The notes: a model not told the origin generated them from the letters alone. Shown: positions 8,223-17,516, numbered from the stretch's first letter. The stretch: DNA of 64,000 bases from Collinsella aerofaciens (GCF_028209625.1 NZ_JAQLDU010000007.1:49812-113811); one strand, 5' to 3'. Made by a program: numbers and translations.

Positions 8223-10799
8223 TTACTTGTCGGCGGCTGCTTTCTTGGCAGTCGACTTCTTCGCGGTCGTCTTCTTGGCGGCAGTGGCTTTCTTAGCCGT
8301 CGTCTTCTTTGCCGTGCTCGCCTTGGTTGTGGTCTTGCGACCGCGGGCGGGCTTCTTCTCCTTGGTCGGGCAGTCCATGTTGACGCAGATACGCCACGGA
8401 CCGCGCGCCGTGTTGACCACCACGATGGGGGCGCCGCACTCGGGGCAGGTCTCGCCCGTCGCCTCGAGCTTGCCGCGCGCCGGCAGCGGATAGCTCACGC
8501 CGCAGTCATCGTAGTTGGTGCAGCGGATAAAGCGCTTGCCGCTCTTCTCGCTCTTGTGCGCGATCAGGTCGCCGTGACGTCCGGCCTCGGCACACACCTT
8601 GCACTCGCCCACCTTAAGATCGGGCTCGTAGTTGGTGGGGCACGTGGGGTTCACGCAGATCTCGAAGGCCTTCTGGCGGAATGGCTGGCACTTGATGCGC
8701 GGCGCGCCGCACTCGGGGCACACGGCGGCCTCGCCCTCGAGCGGGCTCACCTTGACGCCACTCGGCACCGGATAGGTCACGTCGCAGTCGGGCCAACCCA
8801 TGCAGCCGATAAAGCTGCCGCGGGTCTTGGCGCTCGTCTTCATAACCAGGTCCTTGCCGCACTTGGGGCAGGCGCCCACGCGCGCATCGGCCGTGACGGC
8901 GTCGCTGATGGCGTCGCCCAGCTCCTGCGTATGCTTGAGCAGCTCGTCGAGCACGCCGGCCAGCAGCGCGCGCGAGTGCGTCACGACATGCTCTTCGGTG
9001 TCCTCGCCGCGCTCCACGCGGGTCATGTCGCCGTCGAGCTCGCTGGTCATATCGGGGCTCGTGATGCGCGGGGCAAACTGCGACAGCGCGTCGATGATGG
9101 CGATACCCAGCTGGCTCGGCTCAACGGGATCATTTTTGAGATAGCGCACGGCATACAGGCGCTCGATGATGCTCGCGCGCGTGGACTTGGTGCCCAGGCC
9201 GCGCTTCTCCATCTCCTGCACGAGCTTGCCCTGGCTGTAACGCGCGGGCGGCTCGGTCTGCTTGGCCTCAAGCTTAATGTCGAACACGTCGACCGTGTCG
9301 CCCTGCTCAAGCGGCGGCATCTGCTCGTCGCGCTTAAGGCCGTACGGGTAGGCCTCGCGGAAGCCCGGGGTCACGAGCACGTCGCCCGAGGCCACGAACG
9401 GCTCGCCGCTCACGTCGAGCTCGAGCTTGGTGTTCTCGATGGTCGCGGGACCCATAAGCGTCGCCAGGAAGCGGCGGGCGATGAGGTCGTAGAGCTTACG
9501 CTGGCCGCCATCGAGCGTGGACGGATCGCCTTCGCCCGTGGGGTAGATGGGCGGGTGGTCGGTGGTCTCGACCTTGCCGCGCGTGGGCTTCATGGGGCCG
9601 GCGAGTACCTTTTTGCACACGGGCGCCAGCGCCGGGTTGATCTTTGCCAGGTCGCTCACCACGGCGCCCAGATCGAGCGTCGCAGGGTACACGGTGTTGT
9701 CGACACGCGGATAGCTGATGAGGCCCGCCATGTAGAGGGACTCGGCGATGCGCATCGTACGCGCAGGCGAGATGCCCTCGGCCGCGGCGGCAGCCTGCAG
9801 CGAGGTCGTCGCGAACGGCGTGGGCGGCTGCTGCTTGCGGGAGCGCCTGGTCACCGCGGCGACGGTTGCCGTCGTAGCGCCGTCGACGTGGCCGTACGCC
9901 GTCTCGGCAGCATCTTTATCGGTAAAACGCGCCGTCTTGTGCGCAATCTTAAAGCGGTCATCCTCGGCAGCACCCTGAGCGGCACCCATGCCGCGAATCT
10001 GCCAATAGTCCTCGGGCACAAACGCCATGCGCTCGCGCTCGCGCTCGACCACCAGGGCAAGCGTCGGCGTCTGCACGCGGCCGGCGGAACGCACGTTGCC
10101 AAAGCCGCCAAACTTGGCGAGCGTCAGGTAGCGCGTGAGCACCGCACCCCAAATGAGGTCGATGTGCTGACGGCTCTCGCCGGCGTCGGCCAGGTTCTGG
10201 TCGAGCGAGACAAGGTTATCGAAGGCCTGCGTGATCTCGGCCTTGGTAAACGAAGAATACTGGGCGCGGGCGACCGGCAAGTCGGGCGCCACCTCGCGCA
10301 CCTTGTTGAGGGCGTCCGAACCGATCAGCTCGCCCTCGCGATCGAAGTCCGTGGCGATGATGACGCTGTCGGACTTTTTGGCGAGGTTCTTAAGCGAGCG
10401 GATGAGCTCTTTCTCGGCCGGAAGCTTAATGACGGGCGCCCAGGTGAGATAGGGCAGGCTCTCGAGCTTCCAGCCCTTGATGGAAATGCCATCGGCAAGG
10501 AACGGCTTGCGCTTGGTGTCGTACGGCGGGCGGGCCAGGCCATCGGGCATATCGGCCGGCAGCATTTCGCCGTCCTCCGTGACCGAATACCAGCCCAACT
10601 TTTTATCGAACAGCACACTGTCGCAAAAATCGGGTGCCAGGATGTGACCGGCAAGGCCGATCGTCACGCACTCCTCGCCCTTCCACTCAAAACGGTAAAT
10701 GGCGGTGTTGTACACCTTGTCCTTTTTGGGCTTGCCCGTGGACAGACGCTCGGCGATCTGACGCGCGGCGTCGTTTTTCTCAGCGATGATGAGCTTCAA
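8223..10799 (-). CDS. topA: DNA topoisomerase I, archaeal-type, with lysine/alanine-rich tail
   Basis: 858 residues. It starts MKLIIAEKNDAARQIAERLS rather than the VIVESPAKA of ordinary bacterial TopA. The toprim acid motif DFDREGELIG is at 151-160 (D151, D153, E155), and the catalytic tyrosine is Y363 in GLISYPRVDNTVYP. These features match archaeal-type topoisomerase I/III relatives. Several C-terminal zinc ribbons follow (CPKCGKDL, CPECGAPR, CKVC...CTNYDDC, CPECGAPI). The last ~40 residues are Lys/Ala/Thr repeats like histone H1, probably for non-specific DNA binding. It relaxes negative supercoils. It is the last gene on the leftward strand before the terminator at 8158. Confidence 0.92.
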   Translation of the reverse strand: MKLIIAEKNDAARQIAERLSTGKPKKDKVYNTAIYRFEWKGEECVTIGLAGHILAPDFCDSVLFDKKLGWYSVTEDGEMLPADMPDGLARPPYDTKRKPFLADGISIKGWKLESLPYLTWAPVIKLPAEKELIRSLKNLAKKSDSVIIATDFDREGELIGSDALNKVREVAPDLPVARAQYSSFTKAEITQAFDNLVSLDQNLADAGESRQHIDLIWGAVLTRYLTLAKFGGFGNVRSAGRVQTPTLALVVERERERMAFVPEDYWQIRGMGAAQGAAEDDRFKIAHKTARFTDKDAAETAYGHVDGATTATVAAVTRRSRKQQPPTPFATTSLQAAAAAEGISPARTMRIAESLYMAGLISYPRVDNTVYPATLDLGAVVSDLAKINPALAPVCKKVLAGPMKPTRGKVETTDHPPIYPTGEGDPSTLDGGQRKLYDLIARRFLATLMGPATIENTKLELDVSGEPFVASGDVLVTPGFREAYPYGLKRDEQMPPLEQGDTVDVFDIKLEAKQTEPPARYSQGKLVQEMEKRGLGTKSTRASIIERLYAVRYLKNDPVEPSQLGIAIIDALSQFAPRITSPDMTSELDGDMTRVERGEDTEEHVVTHSRALLAGVLDELLKHTQELGDAISDAVTADARVGACPKCGKDLVMKTSAKTRGSFIGCMGWPDCDVTYPVPSGVKVSPLEGEAAVCPECGAPRIKCQPFRQKAFEICVNPTCPTNYEPDLKVGECKVCAEAGRHGDLIAHKSEKSGKRFIRCTNYDDCGVSYPLPARGKLEATGETCPECGAPIVVVNTARGPWRICVNMDCPTKEKKPARGRKTTTKASTAKKTTAKKATAAKKTTAKKSTAKKAAADK

Positions 10800-10853
10800 A
10801 AGAGGCTCCTATCTCGTGTGTCTGCGGCTGCGCCCGCCCTCTTGGCGGCCGAC

Positions 10854-11537
10854 TTACGCCCTTGCTTGCTCAATCTGCCCGATGAGCCAATCGCACCAGG
10901 CATCCATGCCCTCGCCCTTGCGCGCGCTCACGGCAAACCGCGGCGCCTGCGGATTGAGGTCATCGAGTGTCTTAGTATACCTATCCATGTCAAAATCGAA
11001 AGCCGGGGCCACGTCGACCTTGTTGAGCAGCTGCGCGCCGGCGTGTTGGAAGATGCCCGGGTACTTGATGGGCTTGTCGTCGCCCTCGGGCACCGAGAGA
11101 ATCATGATGGACAGGTTCTCGCCCAGGTCAAAGTCGACCGGGCAGACCAGGTTGCCCACGTTTTCGATAAAGATGACGTCGATGTTCTCCAGACCCACAG
11201 CCTGGTCGAAGGCGTCAACGGCCTCCATGATCATGTTGCCCTCGAGGTGGCACAGGCCGCCCGTGTTGATCTGGATGGCGGGCATGCCGGCTTCCTTCAT
11301 GGTGATGGCGTCGACGTCCGAGGCGATATCGCCCTCGATAACGGCACAGCGCAGGCTGGCTTTGTCACGCAGGCGCTCGTTGGTGCCCAGAATCGTGGTG
11401 GTCTTACCCGAGCCAGGGCTCGACAGCACATTGATCACGTAGGTGTCCGTCTGCTCAAACCGCTTACGCAGCTGATCTGCCAGGCGCTCGTTGCGCGACA
11501 GAATCGGCGACGCGATATCAATCGTTTTCTCGGCCAT
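10854..11537 (-). CDS. hypB: Hydrogenase/urease nickel incorporation GTPase HypB
   Basis: 227 residues. The P-loop SSPGSGKTT (39-47), the switch segment EGDIASDVDA and the metal-binding region NTGGLCHLEGNMI are as in HypB. The GTPase drives Ni insertion into the large subunit of NiFe hydrogenase together with HypA. The His-rich N-terminal nickel store of some HypB proteins is missing. It lies 55 bases downstream of hypA on the same strand. No hydrogenase structural gene is in the window. Confidence 0.93.
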   Translation of the reverse strand: MAEKTIDIASPILSRNERLADQLRKRFEQTDTYVINVLSSPGSGKTTTILGTNERLRDKASLRCAVIEGDIASDVDAITMKEAGMPAIQINTGGLCHLEGNMIMEAVDAFDQAVGLENIDVIFIENVGNLVCPVDFDLGENLSIMILSVPEGDDKPIKYPGIFQHAGAQLLNKVDVAPAFDFDMDRYTKTLDDLNPQAPRFAVSARKGEGMDAWCDWLIGQIEQARA

Positions 11538-11592
11538 ACTTAGCGCTCCTTACTTTGGCCCTTTTATACCCCATCGCTAGATGGCGAGCGTG

Positions 11593-11949
11593 CTAATCGT
11601 CGGGGGTCTCGATCTCGATACTTGCGATGTCGAGTTCGCGGCCATGCAGCAGACGCACGTTGGCACCGCCACATTGGGGACAACGGCAATGGAAACGGTC
11701 GTGCTCAAAGACCTCACCGCAGTCCAGACACTCGCTTTGTGGATGGACTTCCTCCACGGCAAGCTCGCAGCCGCGCGTGAGCGGGTCCTCGTCGCGAAAC
11801 GTCTCCCACGCAAAGTCAAGCGCCTCGCGCACGACCTCGGTCATATCCCCGATACGCAGCGTTACCAAAACGGCGCGCGAGGCCCCCGCCCCACGCGCCG
11901 CGCGAATCACTGTATCGAGTATGCCGTTGACAATGCCAACCTCGTGCAT
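11593..11949 (-). CDS. hypA: Hydrogenase maturation nickel metallochaperone HypA
   Basis: 118 residues. It begins MHEVGI, with His2 as the known Ni ligand, and has a zinc site C74xxC77 and C90xxC93. It passes nickel to the hydrogenase precursor with HypB. The gene starts 6 bases after the tatC stop, so it most likely belongs to the tat transcript. Confidence 0.93.
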   Translation of the reverse strand: MHEVGIVNGILDTVIRAARGAGASRAVLVTLRIGDMTEVVREALDFAWETFRDEDPLTRGCELAVEEVHPQSECLDCGEVFEHDRFHCRCPQCGGANVRLLHGRELDIASIEIETPDD

Positions 11950-11955
11950 ACCGAT

Positions 11956-12747
11956 TTACTCCTCGTCGTCCTCGTCGTCCGAGAACAGGTCCAGACGGCT
12001 CACGAACAGGCCCTCCTTGCCCTCGCGCGCGGTAATGACCACGCGAGCGATGGCGAGCGAAATCTCGTAGAGCGAGAGCAGGGCGCCATACATGAGACCC
12101 AGCGTAACGGGCGAGCCGTCGGGCGTAATCACAGCCGAACCCACGAGCAGGCCTACGTACACGTAGCGCCAGGCGCTGCGGAAGGCCGCATAGGACACGA
12201 TGTGGAAAACGGACAGGTAGAAGATGATGAGCGGCAGCTCAAACGCCACACCAAAGCCGATCATAAAGAGCAGCTCCATGTTGACGTAGTTCTCCAGATC
12301 GGGCAACGCCGTAGCGACAGCCGAGGTCTCGCCGATGAGCCACTCAAAGCCCGCCGGGATGATGATGAAGTAGCAGAAGATGGCACCCAGGAAGAACAGC
12401 ACCGTCGAGGCGAGCACCGTGGGCACAACCCACTTGCGCTCGTTGGGGCGCAGTGCCGGCAGGAAAAATGCCAGAATCTGCCAGATGATCATGGGCGTGC
12501 ACATGACCACGGCCATCTTGATGGCAAGCGAGAAGCGCAGGCCAAAGCCGCCGAGCGTGGTGGTGATGTAAAACTTACCGTCCGGCACAAAGGAGCGGAT
12601 GGGGTCCTCAAGAATATCGAGCACCACGGGCGTGGCAAAGTACAGCACGATGGCGGCGGCAAACACCGAAACGACCACGATGGTCAGGCGGCGACGGAGC
12701 TCTCCCAGGTGATCGAAGAGCGGCATGCGCGCAGGTCCGATCGGCAT
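11956..12747 (-). CDS. tatC: Sec-independent protein translocase TatC
   Basis: 263 residues with the N-terminal amphipathic segment MPLFDHLGELRRRL and six hydrophobic segments. The periplasmic FLPALRPNERKWV and the later AVITPDGSPVT segment are typical TatC signatures. The C-terminus is acidic (DDEDDEE). It recognises twin-arginine signals. Its ATG overlaps the tatA stop as TAATG. The length is normal for TatC. Confidence 0.95.
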   Translation of the reverse strand: MPIGPARMPLFDHLGELRRRLTIVVVSVFAAAIVLYFATPVVLDILEDPIRSFVPDGKFYITTTLGGFGLRFSLAIKMAVVMCTPMIIWQILAFFLPALRPNERKWVVPTVLASTVLFFLGAIFCYFIIIPAGFEWLIGETSAVATALPDLENYVNMELLFMIGFGVAFELPLIIFYLSVFHIVSYAAFRSAWRYVYVGLLVGSAVITPDGSPVTLGLMYGALLSLYEISLAIARVVITAREGKEGLFVSRLDLFSDDEDDEE

Positions 12748-13334
12748 TACTCATCGCCTCCCTTCGGGGCGTCGGCGGCAGCAGCCTCGGCATCGTCCTC
12801 GACCTCGAGCTCGCGAGCGAGCTGGTCGACGACGGCCTTGCGCTTGCGGGGACGACGGGCGTAGAGATCAGCCGTCGTGGGCTCTGCCGGCTCGGGCTTG
12901 GGCTCTGCAGCAGGCTCGGGGTCCGCAGCAGCAGCGTCAGCATCGGCGGTCGCAACCTCAACGGCAGCACCCTCGGCAGCGACCTCGCCCTCAGCAGCAC
13001 CCTCGCTTGCGGCCTTCTCGGCAGCAAGACGGGCGCGACGCTCGGCAAAGGTCTCCTTCTTGGCGGGCGCTGCCGTCTCGGTGGCATCCTCGTCCGCATC
13101 GGAATCGTCGTCGGCCGCAGCAGCCTTCTTGGGCTTGACCGGCGCCGACGCGGCCTCACTCACCGGATCGATAATCTCGGACTGAACAACGGCCGTCATC
13201 TTTTCCTGCGTCTCGCGGAACTGACGGATGGCACGGCCGATCGTACGGCCCATCTGCGGGAGCTTATCCGGGCCAAACAGCAAAAAGCCGAAGACCACGA
13301 TGATCGCGAGCTCACCCTCTCCAATACCAAACAC
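12747..13334 (-). CDS. tatA: Tat translocase TatA/TatB-family protein with long low-complexity tail
   Basis: 195 residues from a GTG start. GGAGG lies 5 bases upstream; the longer frame to 13379 has no such site. The N-terminus has the short TM GELAIIVVFGFLLFGPDK with the FGP hinge, followed by an amphipathic helix (MGRTIGRAIRQF). The rest (about 130 residues) is Ala/Glu-rich and acidic, ending in a basic RRPRKRK segment. The length and tail are closer to TatB than to a minimal TatA. It is coupled to tatC by TAATG. The TatA versus TatB assignment is uncertain. Confidence 0.85.
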   Translation of the reverse strand: MFGIGEGELAIIVVFGFLLFGPDKLPQMGRTIGRAIRQFRETQEKMTAVVQSEIIDPVSEAASAPVKPKKAAAADDDSDADEDATETAAPAKKETFAERRARLAAEKAASEGAAEGEVAAEGAAVEVATADADAAAADPEPAAEPKPEPAEPTTADLYARRPRKRKAVVDQLARELEVEDDAEAAAADAPKGGDE

Positions 13335-13487
13335 ACATACCTCCAAGGCTCGATGTGAGTCGAGCCCGCACCGCGCCATTCGGCCGGAACTCGTCTATTC
13401 ATTCGGTCAAGTATAGCGCCCGGACGCCAAAACGTCCGAGCGCATCACAAACATATGCCAAACGGCACGCCCCTTTTGGGGCAGGGC

Positions 13488-13802
13488 CTATGCGGCCGTG
13501 ATCGAAATCTCCTGGTCGACACCCAGCAGCTGAACCACGCGCATCACCGGAGGCTGCACGTTAACGCAGCTAAAACGCTTGCCGTGATCGGCTGCGTGGT
13601 GCGCGGCGCCCACGAGCACGCCAATACCCGTCGAATCGATATAGCTCACCTGGGCAAAATCGAGCTCAACGGCCTCAGTGGGCTGCTCGAGCGCCAGGTC
13701 GATGGCATTGCGCAGGCTATCGGCGTTAGAGATATCGATCTCACCGGTCACCTTAATGGTGTAGAGCTCTGGCGTGGGGTTGGTGGAAATACCCAAATCC
13801 AT
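13488..13802 (-). CDS. STAS-domain anti-sigma factor antagonist
   Basis: 104 residues, a single STAS domain. The phosphorylatable serine is S57 in the motif YIDSTGIGVLV, as in SpoIIAA/RsbV. The protein would bind an anti-sigma or partner-switch kinase, but no kinase or sigma factor gene is next to it. AAAGGAG lies 7 bases before the ATG. It stands alone on the minus strand between the aminotransferase gene and tatA. Confidence 0.88.
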   Translation of the reverse strand: MDLGISTNPTPELYTIKVTGEIDISNADSLRNAIDLALEQPTEAVELDFAQVSYIDSTGIGVLVGAAHHAADHGKRFSCVNVQPPVMRVVQLLGVDQEISITAA

Positions 13803-13868
13803 GTATACGCTCCTTTACGTATCGAAAGTGCGGATAGTACTAGGCGCGGACTTGCGGGGCCCTACGCG

Positions 13869-15173
13869 TTAGGCGCGCTCGGCACGCGCAAGCTCGGCAG
13901 CGACGAGCTTGACAGCCAGCACCAGCACATCGAGCGCAGCCTCCAGGTCCTCGACCGTGGGATAGCTCGGCGCGATGCGGATGTTGGTGTCGCGCGGATC
14001 CTTGCCATAAGGCCAGGTGGCACCAGCCGGCGTGAGCTTGACGCCCAGGTCGGCACAAAGCGCGGCGACCTTCTGGGCCGAGCCCTCGGGGCCATCGAAA
14101 CTCACAAAGTAGCCGCCATGGGGATGAGTCCAAGTGGCGCAACCCGTGTTACCCAAGCCCTCGGTGAGTTTACGCTCAACGGCCTCAAAGCGCGGGCGCA
14201 GGAACTCGGCATGCTTTTTCATGTGCTCCTTGACCGCCTCGATGGTGGGAAGGAAACGCACGTGACGCAGCTGGTTGAGCTTATCGGCGCTAATAAGACC
14301 GGCCTTCAGGCGCTTGGAGAACTCGGCGATGACCGCGGGGCTCGCACCGATAAAGCCGATGCCGGCGCCCGGGAAGGTGATCTTGGACGTCGAGGCAAAG
14401 GCCACCACGCGATCCTCGGTGCCCGCCGCGCGAGCGAGGTCAAAGATATTTGCGAGCTCGTCGGTCTCGTCGTACAGGTCGTGCACGCAGTAAGCGTTGT
14501 CCCAGAAGATGCGGAAATCGGGCGCGGCCGTGGGCATCTCGACCAAGCGGCGCACAGTGTCCTCGCTAAAGGTGATGCCCGTGGGGTTGGAATACTTGGG
14601 CACGCACCAGATACCCTTGATGGAATCGTCGGCGGCAACCAGGCGCTCGATCTCGTCCATGTCGGGGCCGTTGTCGGTCATCGCGACGGGGACGTTCTCG
14701 ATGCCCAGATCGGCGGTGATGCCAAAGTGGCGATCGTAGCCGGGAACAGGGCACAGGAACTTGACCTTCTTGCCGTCGTGCGCTGCCTCGTAAGCCTCCC
14801 AAGGGTCGCTGCCGCACGAGCCGCAACGCCAGAACATACCGGCGATATCGTGCTCGATCAGCAGGCTCGATGAGCCCAGTACGAGCGTCTGCTCGGCAGG
14901 ACAACCCAGGAACTCCCCCGCCAGCTTGCGTGCCGAGGGAATGCCCTCAAAGCAGCCGTAGTTGGAGCAGTCGACGTTGCCGTCATGCAGATCGGCATCG
15001 GCATTGAGGATATCGAGCATGGGTCGAGAGATGTCCACCTGGGAGGGCGACGGCTTGCCGCGGGCCATGTCGAGCGCCAGGCCCTTGGCCTTGACCTCGG
15101 CGACCTCGGCTTTGAGCGCCTCGATGGCGGCATCGAGTTCGGTGGTTTCCATCTTCTGGTAGATCGTCTGCAT
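13869..15173 (-). CDS. PLP-dependent aspartate aminotransferase, group Ic-like
   Basis: 434 residues, fold type I aminotransferase. ARGKPSPSQVDIS at the N-terminus, CSNYGCFEGIPSARKL, the NPTG motif (KYSNPTGITF), the WDNAYCVHDL segment and the PLP lysine in STSKITFPGAGIGF agree with the Asp_aminotransf family known from Corynebacterium AspT. It would interconvert aspartate and oxaloacetate with glutamate/2-oxoglutarate. GAAAGG lies upstream of the ATG. It has no obvious operon partner. Confidence 0.85.
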   Translation of the reverse strand: MQTIYQKMETTELDAAIEALKAEVAEVKAKGLALDMARGKPSPSQVDISRPMLDILNADADLHDGNVDCSNYGCFEGIPSARKLAGEFLGCPAEQTLVLGSSSLLIEHDIAGMFWRCGSCGSDPWEAYEAAHDGKKVKFLCPVPGYDRHFGITADLGIENVPVAMTDNGPDMDEIERLVAADDSIKGIWCVPKYSNPTGITFSEDTVRRLVEMPTAAPDFRIFWDNAYCVHDLYDETDELANIFDLARAAGTEDRVVAFASTSKITFPGAGIGFIGASPAVIAEFSKRLKAGLISADKLNQLRHVRFLPTIEAVKEHMKKHAEFLRPRFEAVERKLTEGLGNTGCATWTHPHGGYFVSFDGPEGSAQKVAALCADLGVKLTPAGATWPYGKDPRDTNIRIAPSYPTVEDLEAALDVLVLAVKLVAAELARAERA

Positions 15174-15323
15174 GGGGTGCGACCTTTCGCGAAGCGGTAC
15201 GTTGCAGTTCGTCTAAGTATAGACCGCCATCGTCGCAACGTTATGAAGCCGTGATAGATTAAGTTCATCGCAATCAATTACGAATCGCCGCGCATGCCGG
15301 CGTGGGGCGCCCAAGGAGGCACT

Positions 15324-15578
15324 ATGGAGTACGGATCGTTTCAGGCCGAGGAATTCGGCGACTTGCAGCGCCTGGTCGACGGACTGTTTTACGACCGCCA
15401 CGCCATCGACCGCCTGGATCTGATCGTACAGGCCGAAATCTTGGACCTGGCGCCCGACCTCATGGAAATCGTGAACCTTTTGCCGCCCGGCTACTACGAC
15501 CGCCAGTCACTTTGCGACCAGCTCAACTCCGCCTTGGCCGCCCACGGCTGGGGCGCCGTCTACGGCACCGTGGAATAA
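15324..15578 (+). CDS. Small conserved-looking hypothetical protein
   Basis: 84 residues, acidic and predicted largely helical (QRLVDGLFYDRHAIDRLDLI...). I know no family for it. CAAGGAGG lies 6 bases before the ATG, a strong ribosome binding site, and coding bias fits the neighbourhood. The second half LLPPGYYDRQSLCDQLNSAL suggests a short helix-turn-helix-sized domain, but no DNA-binding motif is evident. The terminator in the right arm of class A copy 2 (15824-15860) faces this gene. Confidence 0.65.
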   Translation: MEYGSFQAEEFGDLQRLVDGLFYDRHAIDRLDLIVQAEILDLAPDLMEIVNLLPPGYYDRQSLCDQLNSALAAHGWGAVYGTVE

Positions 15579-15637
15579 GCCTCGAGGCCGGCATTTGGCC
15601 CGTTTCCCGACCCTGGCGAGGCTTGTTTTAGGGCTTG

Positions 15638-15865
15638 TGGCCAAAAAAGGGCAAATATGAGTACTGTCACCTTTTTAGTAGCAGCGTTTCTTGGTCGAAA
15701 TCGGCAAAACTCGACTTGAAACTCCCTAATCACCGTCAGCTAGCGCCAAATTGGAAGTCGATGGTCACTCATTAACGTACAGTTCTTATAACTTTGTTCA
15801 TTATTTTCCGCACCTAAAATGATACGCCGTTTGTGACAGTACTCACAAACGGCGTTTTTTGACCA
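15638..15865. repeat. Class A inverted-repeat element, copy 2
   Basis: The left end GTGGCCAAAAAAGGGCAAAT...ATGAGTACTGTCAC matches copies 1 and 3. The right end keeps GTGACAGTACTCA and TTTTTTGACCAC, but the part between has changed to pair within itself. The interior is AT-rich without an ORF. It lies between the convergent genes 15324-15578 and nhaA. Confidence 0.75.
15824..15860 (+). terminator. Intrinsic terminator inside the right arm of class A copy 2
   Basis: ACGCCGTTTGTGA and TCACAAACGGCGT form a perfect 13-bp stem with a CAGTAC loop, followed by six T. It would end plus-strand transcription from the small gene at 15324 before nhaA is read antisense. Confidence 0.85.
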
Positions 15866-15950
15866 CTGGCGTGTCTGGCAGGCGGCAAGCACCGCCCGAA
15901 TCCGCATTTTGAACGCGCCCGAATCGGTTCTGGAGCCGGTTTTCGCGCTC

Positions 15951-17309
15951 TTACTCGTCTTTGGGCGAGGGATGCTTGCAGACCACGCTCATGTAGATCA
16001 TGCCGAGCACGGCTGCGGTGACCGAACCGGCGAGAATAGCGGCCTTGGCTGCAAGAACCTCAAACTGGGCCGTCGGGAAAGCAAGGCCGCTGATGAGAAT
16101 CGACATGGTAAAGCCGATACCGCCCAGAATGCCCACGCCGGCAATCATGTGCCAGTTGACATTGTGCGGCAGCTCGCAGGCCTTAAGCTTAACCAGGGCA
16201 AACGTCATACCAAAGATGCCGATCGGCTTGCCCAGCAGCATGCCAAAGTACACGCCGAGCGTCACCGGGTCGGTGAGCAGTGTGCTCATGTCCACGCCCA
16301 CTAAGCGAACCTGAGCGTTTACGAACGCAAAGATCGGCAGGATCACAAAGTTGACCGGCGTGGAGATCAGACGCTCCATGCGGATGAGCGGCGGGGTCAC
16401 GCGGTGCATGACGCGCTCGACCTTGGTAGTCGAGACGGTAAAGTCATGCTGGCCCAGGATGTGTGCCTCGTCGTCGTAGCGGTCATCGAGCAGCGGCAGG
16501 CACTCGCCCAGCCAATCGGTGAGACTATCGAGCTTGACGCCGCACTTGGCCGGAATGGTGAAGGCCAGGATGACGCCAGCAAGCGTGGCATGTACGCCGC
16601 TCTTGAACATGCAGAACCACAACAGCAGACCCAGTACCGAATACGGGGCAAGGCGGTAATGCTGCGTCTTGTTGAGCCACACGAGCGCGCAGGTCACAAG
16701 TGCGGCGGCGCCCAACCAAAACGGATTGGGGCTCTGACCGTAGAAAATGGCGATGGCGGCGATGGAAATCAGATCGTCGGCGATGGCGAGCGTCGAGAAG
16801 AACACGCGCACGCCGTTGGGCACGCGATTGCCCAAAAGCGACAGCACGCCCAGCGCAAAGGCAATATCGGTTGCCATGGGGATGGCCCAACCGTTGCGGG
16901 CGCCGGCATGGTTAAAGATCAGGTAGATGCAGGCGGGAACGACGACGCCGCCCACGGCCGCCAACATGGGAAGCATGGCCTGACGCGGATTCTTGAGCTC
17001 GCCGACCGTCATCTCGTACTTAAGCTCAATGCCCACCAACAAAAAGAAAATCGCCATGAGGAAGTCGTTGACGAAAAGCTCAACGGTGAGACCAGCCGTA
17101 AGGTTACCCAGACCCACATACAGCGGGGTCTCCAAAAAGTGATGGATGGCCTCGTAGGCATCGGTATTGGCGCAGATGACGGCGGCGATGGCGGCGAAGA
17201 CCATGACGGCGGCGGAAATCGTGCCGTTCTCGGCGATGCGCTCCCAGATGTCGTGACGTTCAAAGCGCTTGCGCTCACGAACGTTGAACAGCTGCTCAGT
17301 TGCTGCCAT
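15951..17309 (-). CDS. nhaA: Na+/H+ antiporter NhaA
   Basis: 452 residues with about 11-12 membrane segments. FFLLVGIELKYEM, AIPMATDIAFALG (the double-aspartate type ion-binding region) and the ADDLISIAAIAIFY segment are NhaA signatures. It exports Na+ in exchange for H+ and supports pH and salt tolerance. The length is a little above the ~390 of E. coli, because of an insert of about 50 residues between helices (near RYDDEAHILGQ). AAAGGAG precedes the ATG. Confidence 0.95.
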   Translation of the reverse strand: MAATEQLFNVRERKRFERHDIWERIAENGTISAAVMVFAAIAAVICANTDAYEAIHHFLETPLYVGLGNLTAGLTVELFVNDFLMAIFFLLVGIELKYEMTVGELKNPRQAMLPMLAAVGGVVVPACIYLIFNHAGARNGWAIPMATDIAFALGVLSLLGNRVPNGVRVFFSTLAIADDLISIAAIAIFYGQSPNPFWLGAAALVTCALVWLNKTQHYRLAPYSVLGLLLWFCMFKSGVHATLAGVILAFTIPAKCGVKLDSLTDWLGECLPLLDDRYDDEAHILGQHDFTVSTTKVERVMHRVTPPLIRMERLISTPVNFVILPIFAFVNAQVRLVGVDMSTLLTDPVTLGVYFGMLLGKPIGIFGMTFALVKLKACELPHNVNWHMIAGVGILGGIGFTMSILISGLAFPTAQFEVLAAKAAILAGSVTAAVLGMIYMSVVCKHPSPKDE

Positions 17310-17516
17310 GGGCGGCTCCTTTCACGGGAAAGCTCCCGTCTTAAAAAAGCACGGCCCGCCCAAGTGGCGGCGCCGCGCTCTAACGTATTACGCTTGCATC
17401 TAGCCTACCCTGCACGACAAGCACGCAGGCGTGGCCGAAAAGCGGAACCACAGGTTGAACATTATTTGCTCAACGGCACGGGCACGCCTGTCCAAGAGAC
17501 AACGCGGTTCCGTGCA

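Noticed and set aside
8085..11543. 1152-codon open frame on the plus strand across topA and hypB
   Set aside because: It is antisense to two clear genes. In GC-rich DNA the frame opposite codon positions stays open; the product has no domain-like pattern and is rich in Ala, Leu, Arg and His.
13470..13483. GCCCCTTTTGGGGC as terminator of the STAS gene
   Set aside because: A short palindrome without a following U-run; too weak to list.
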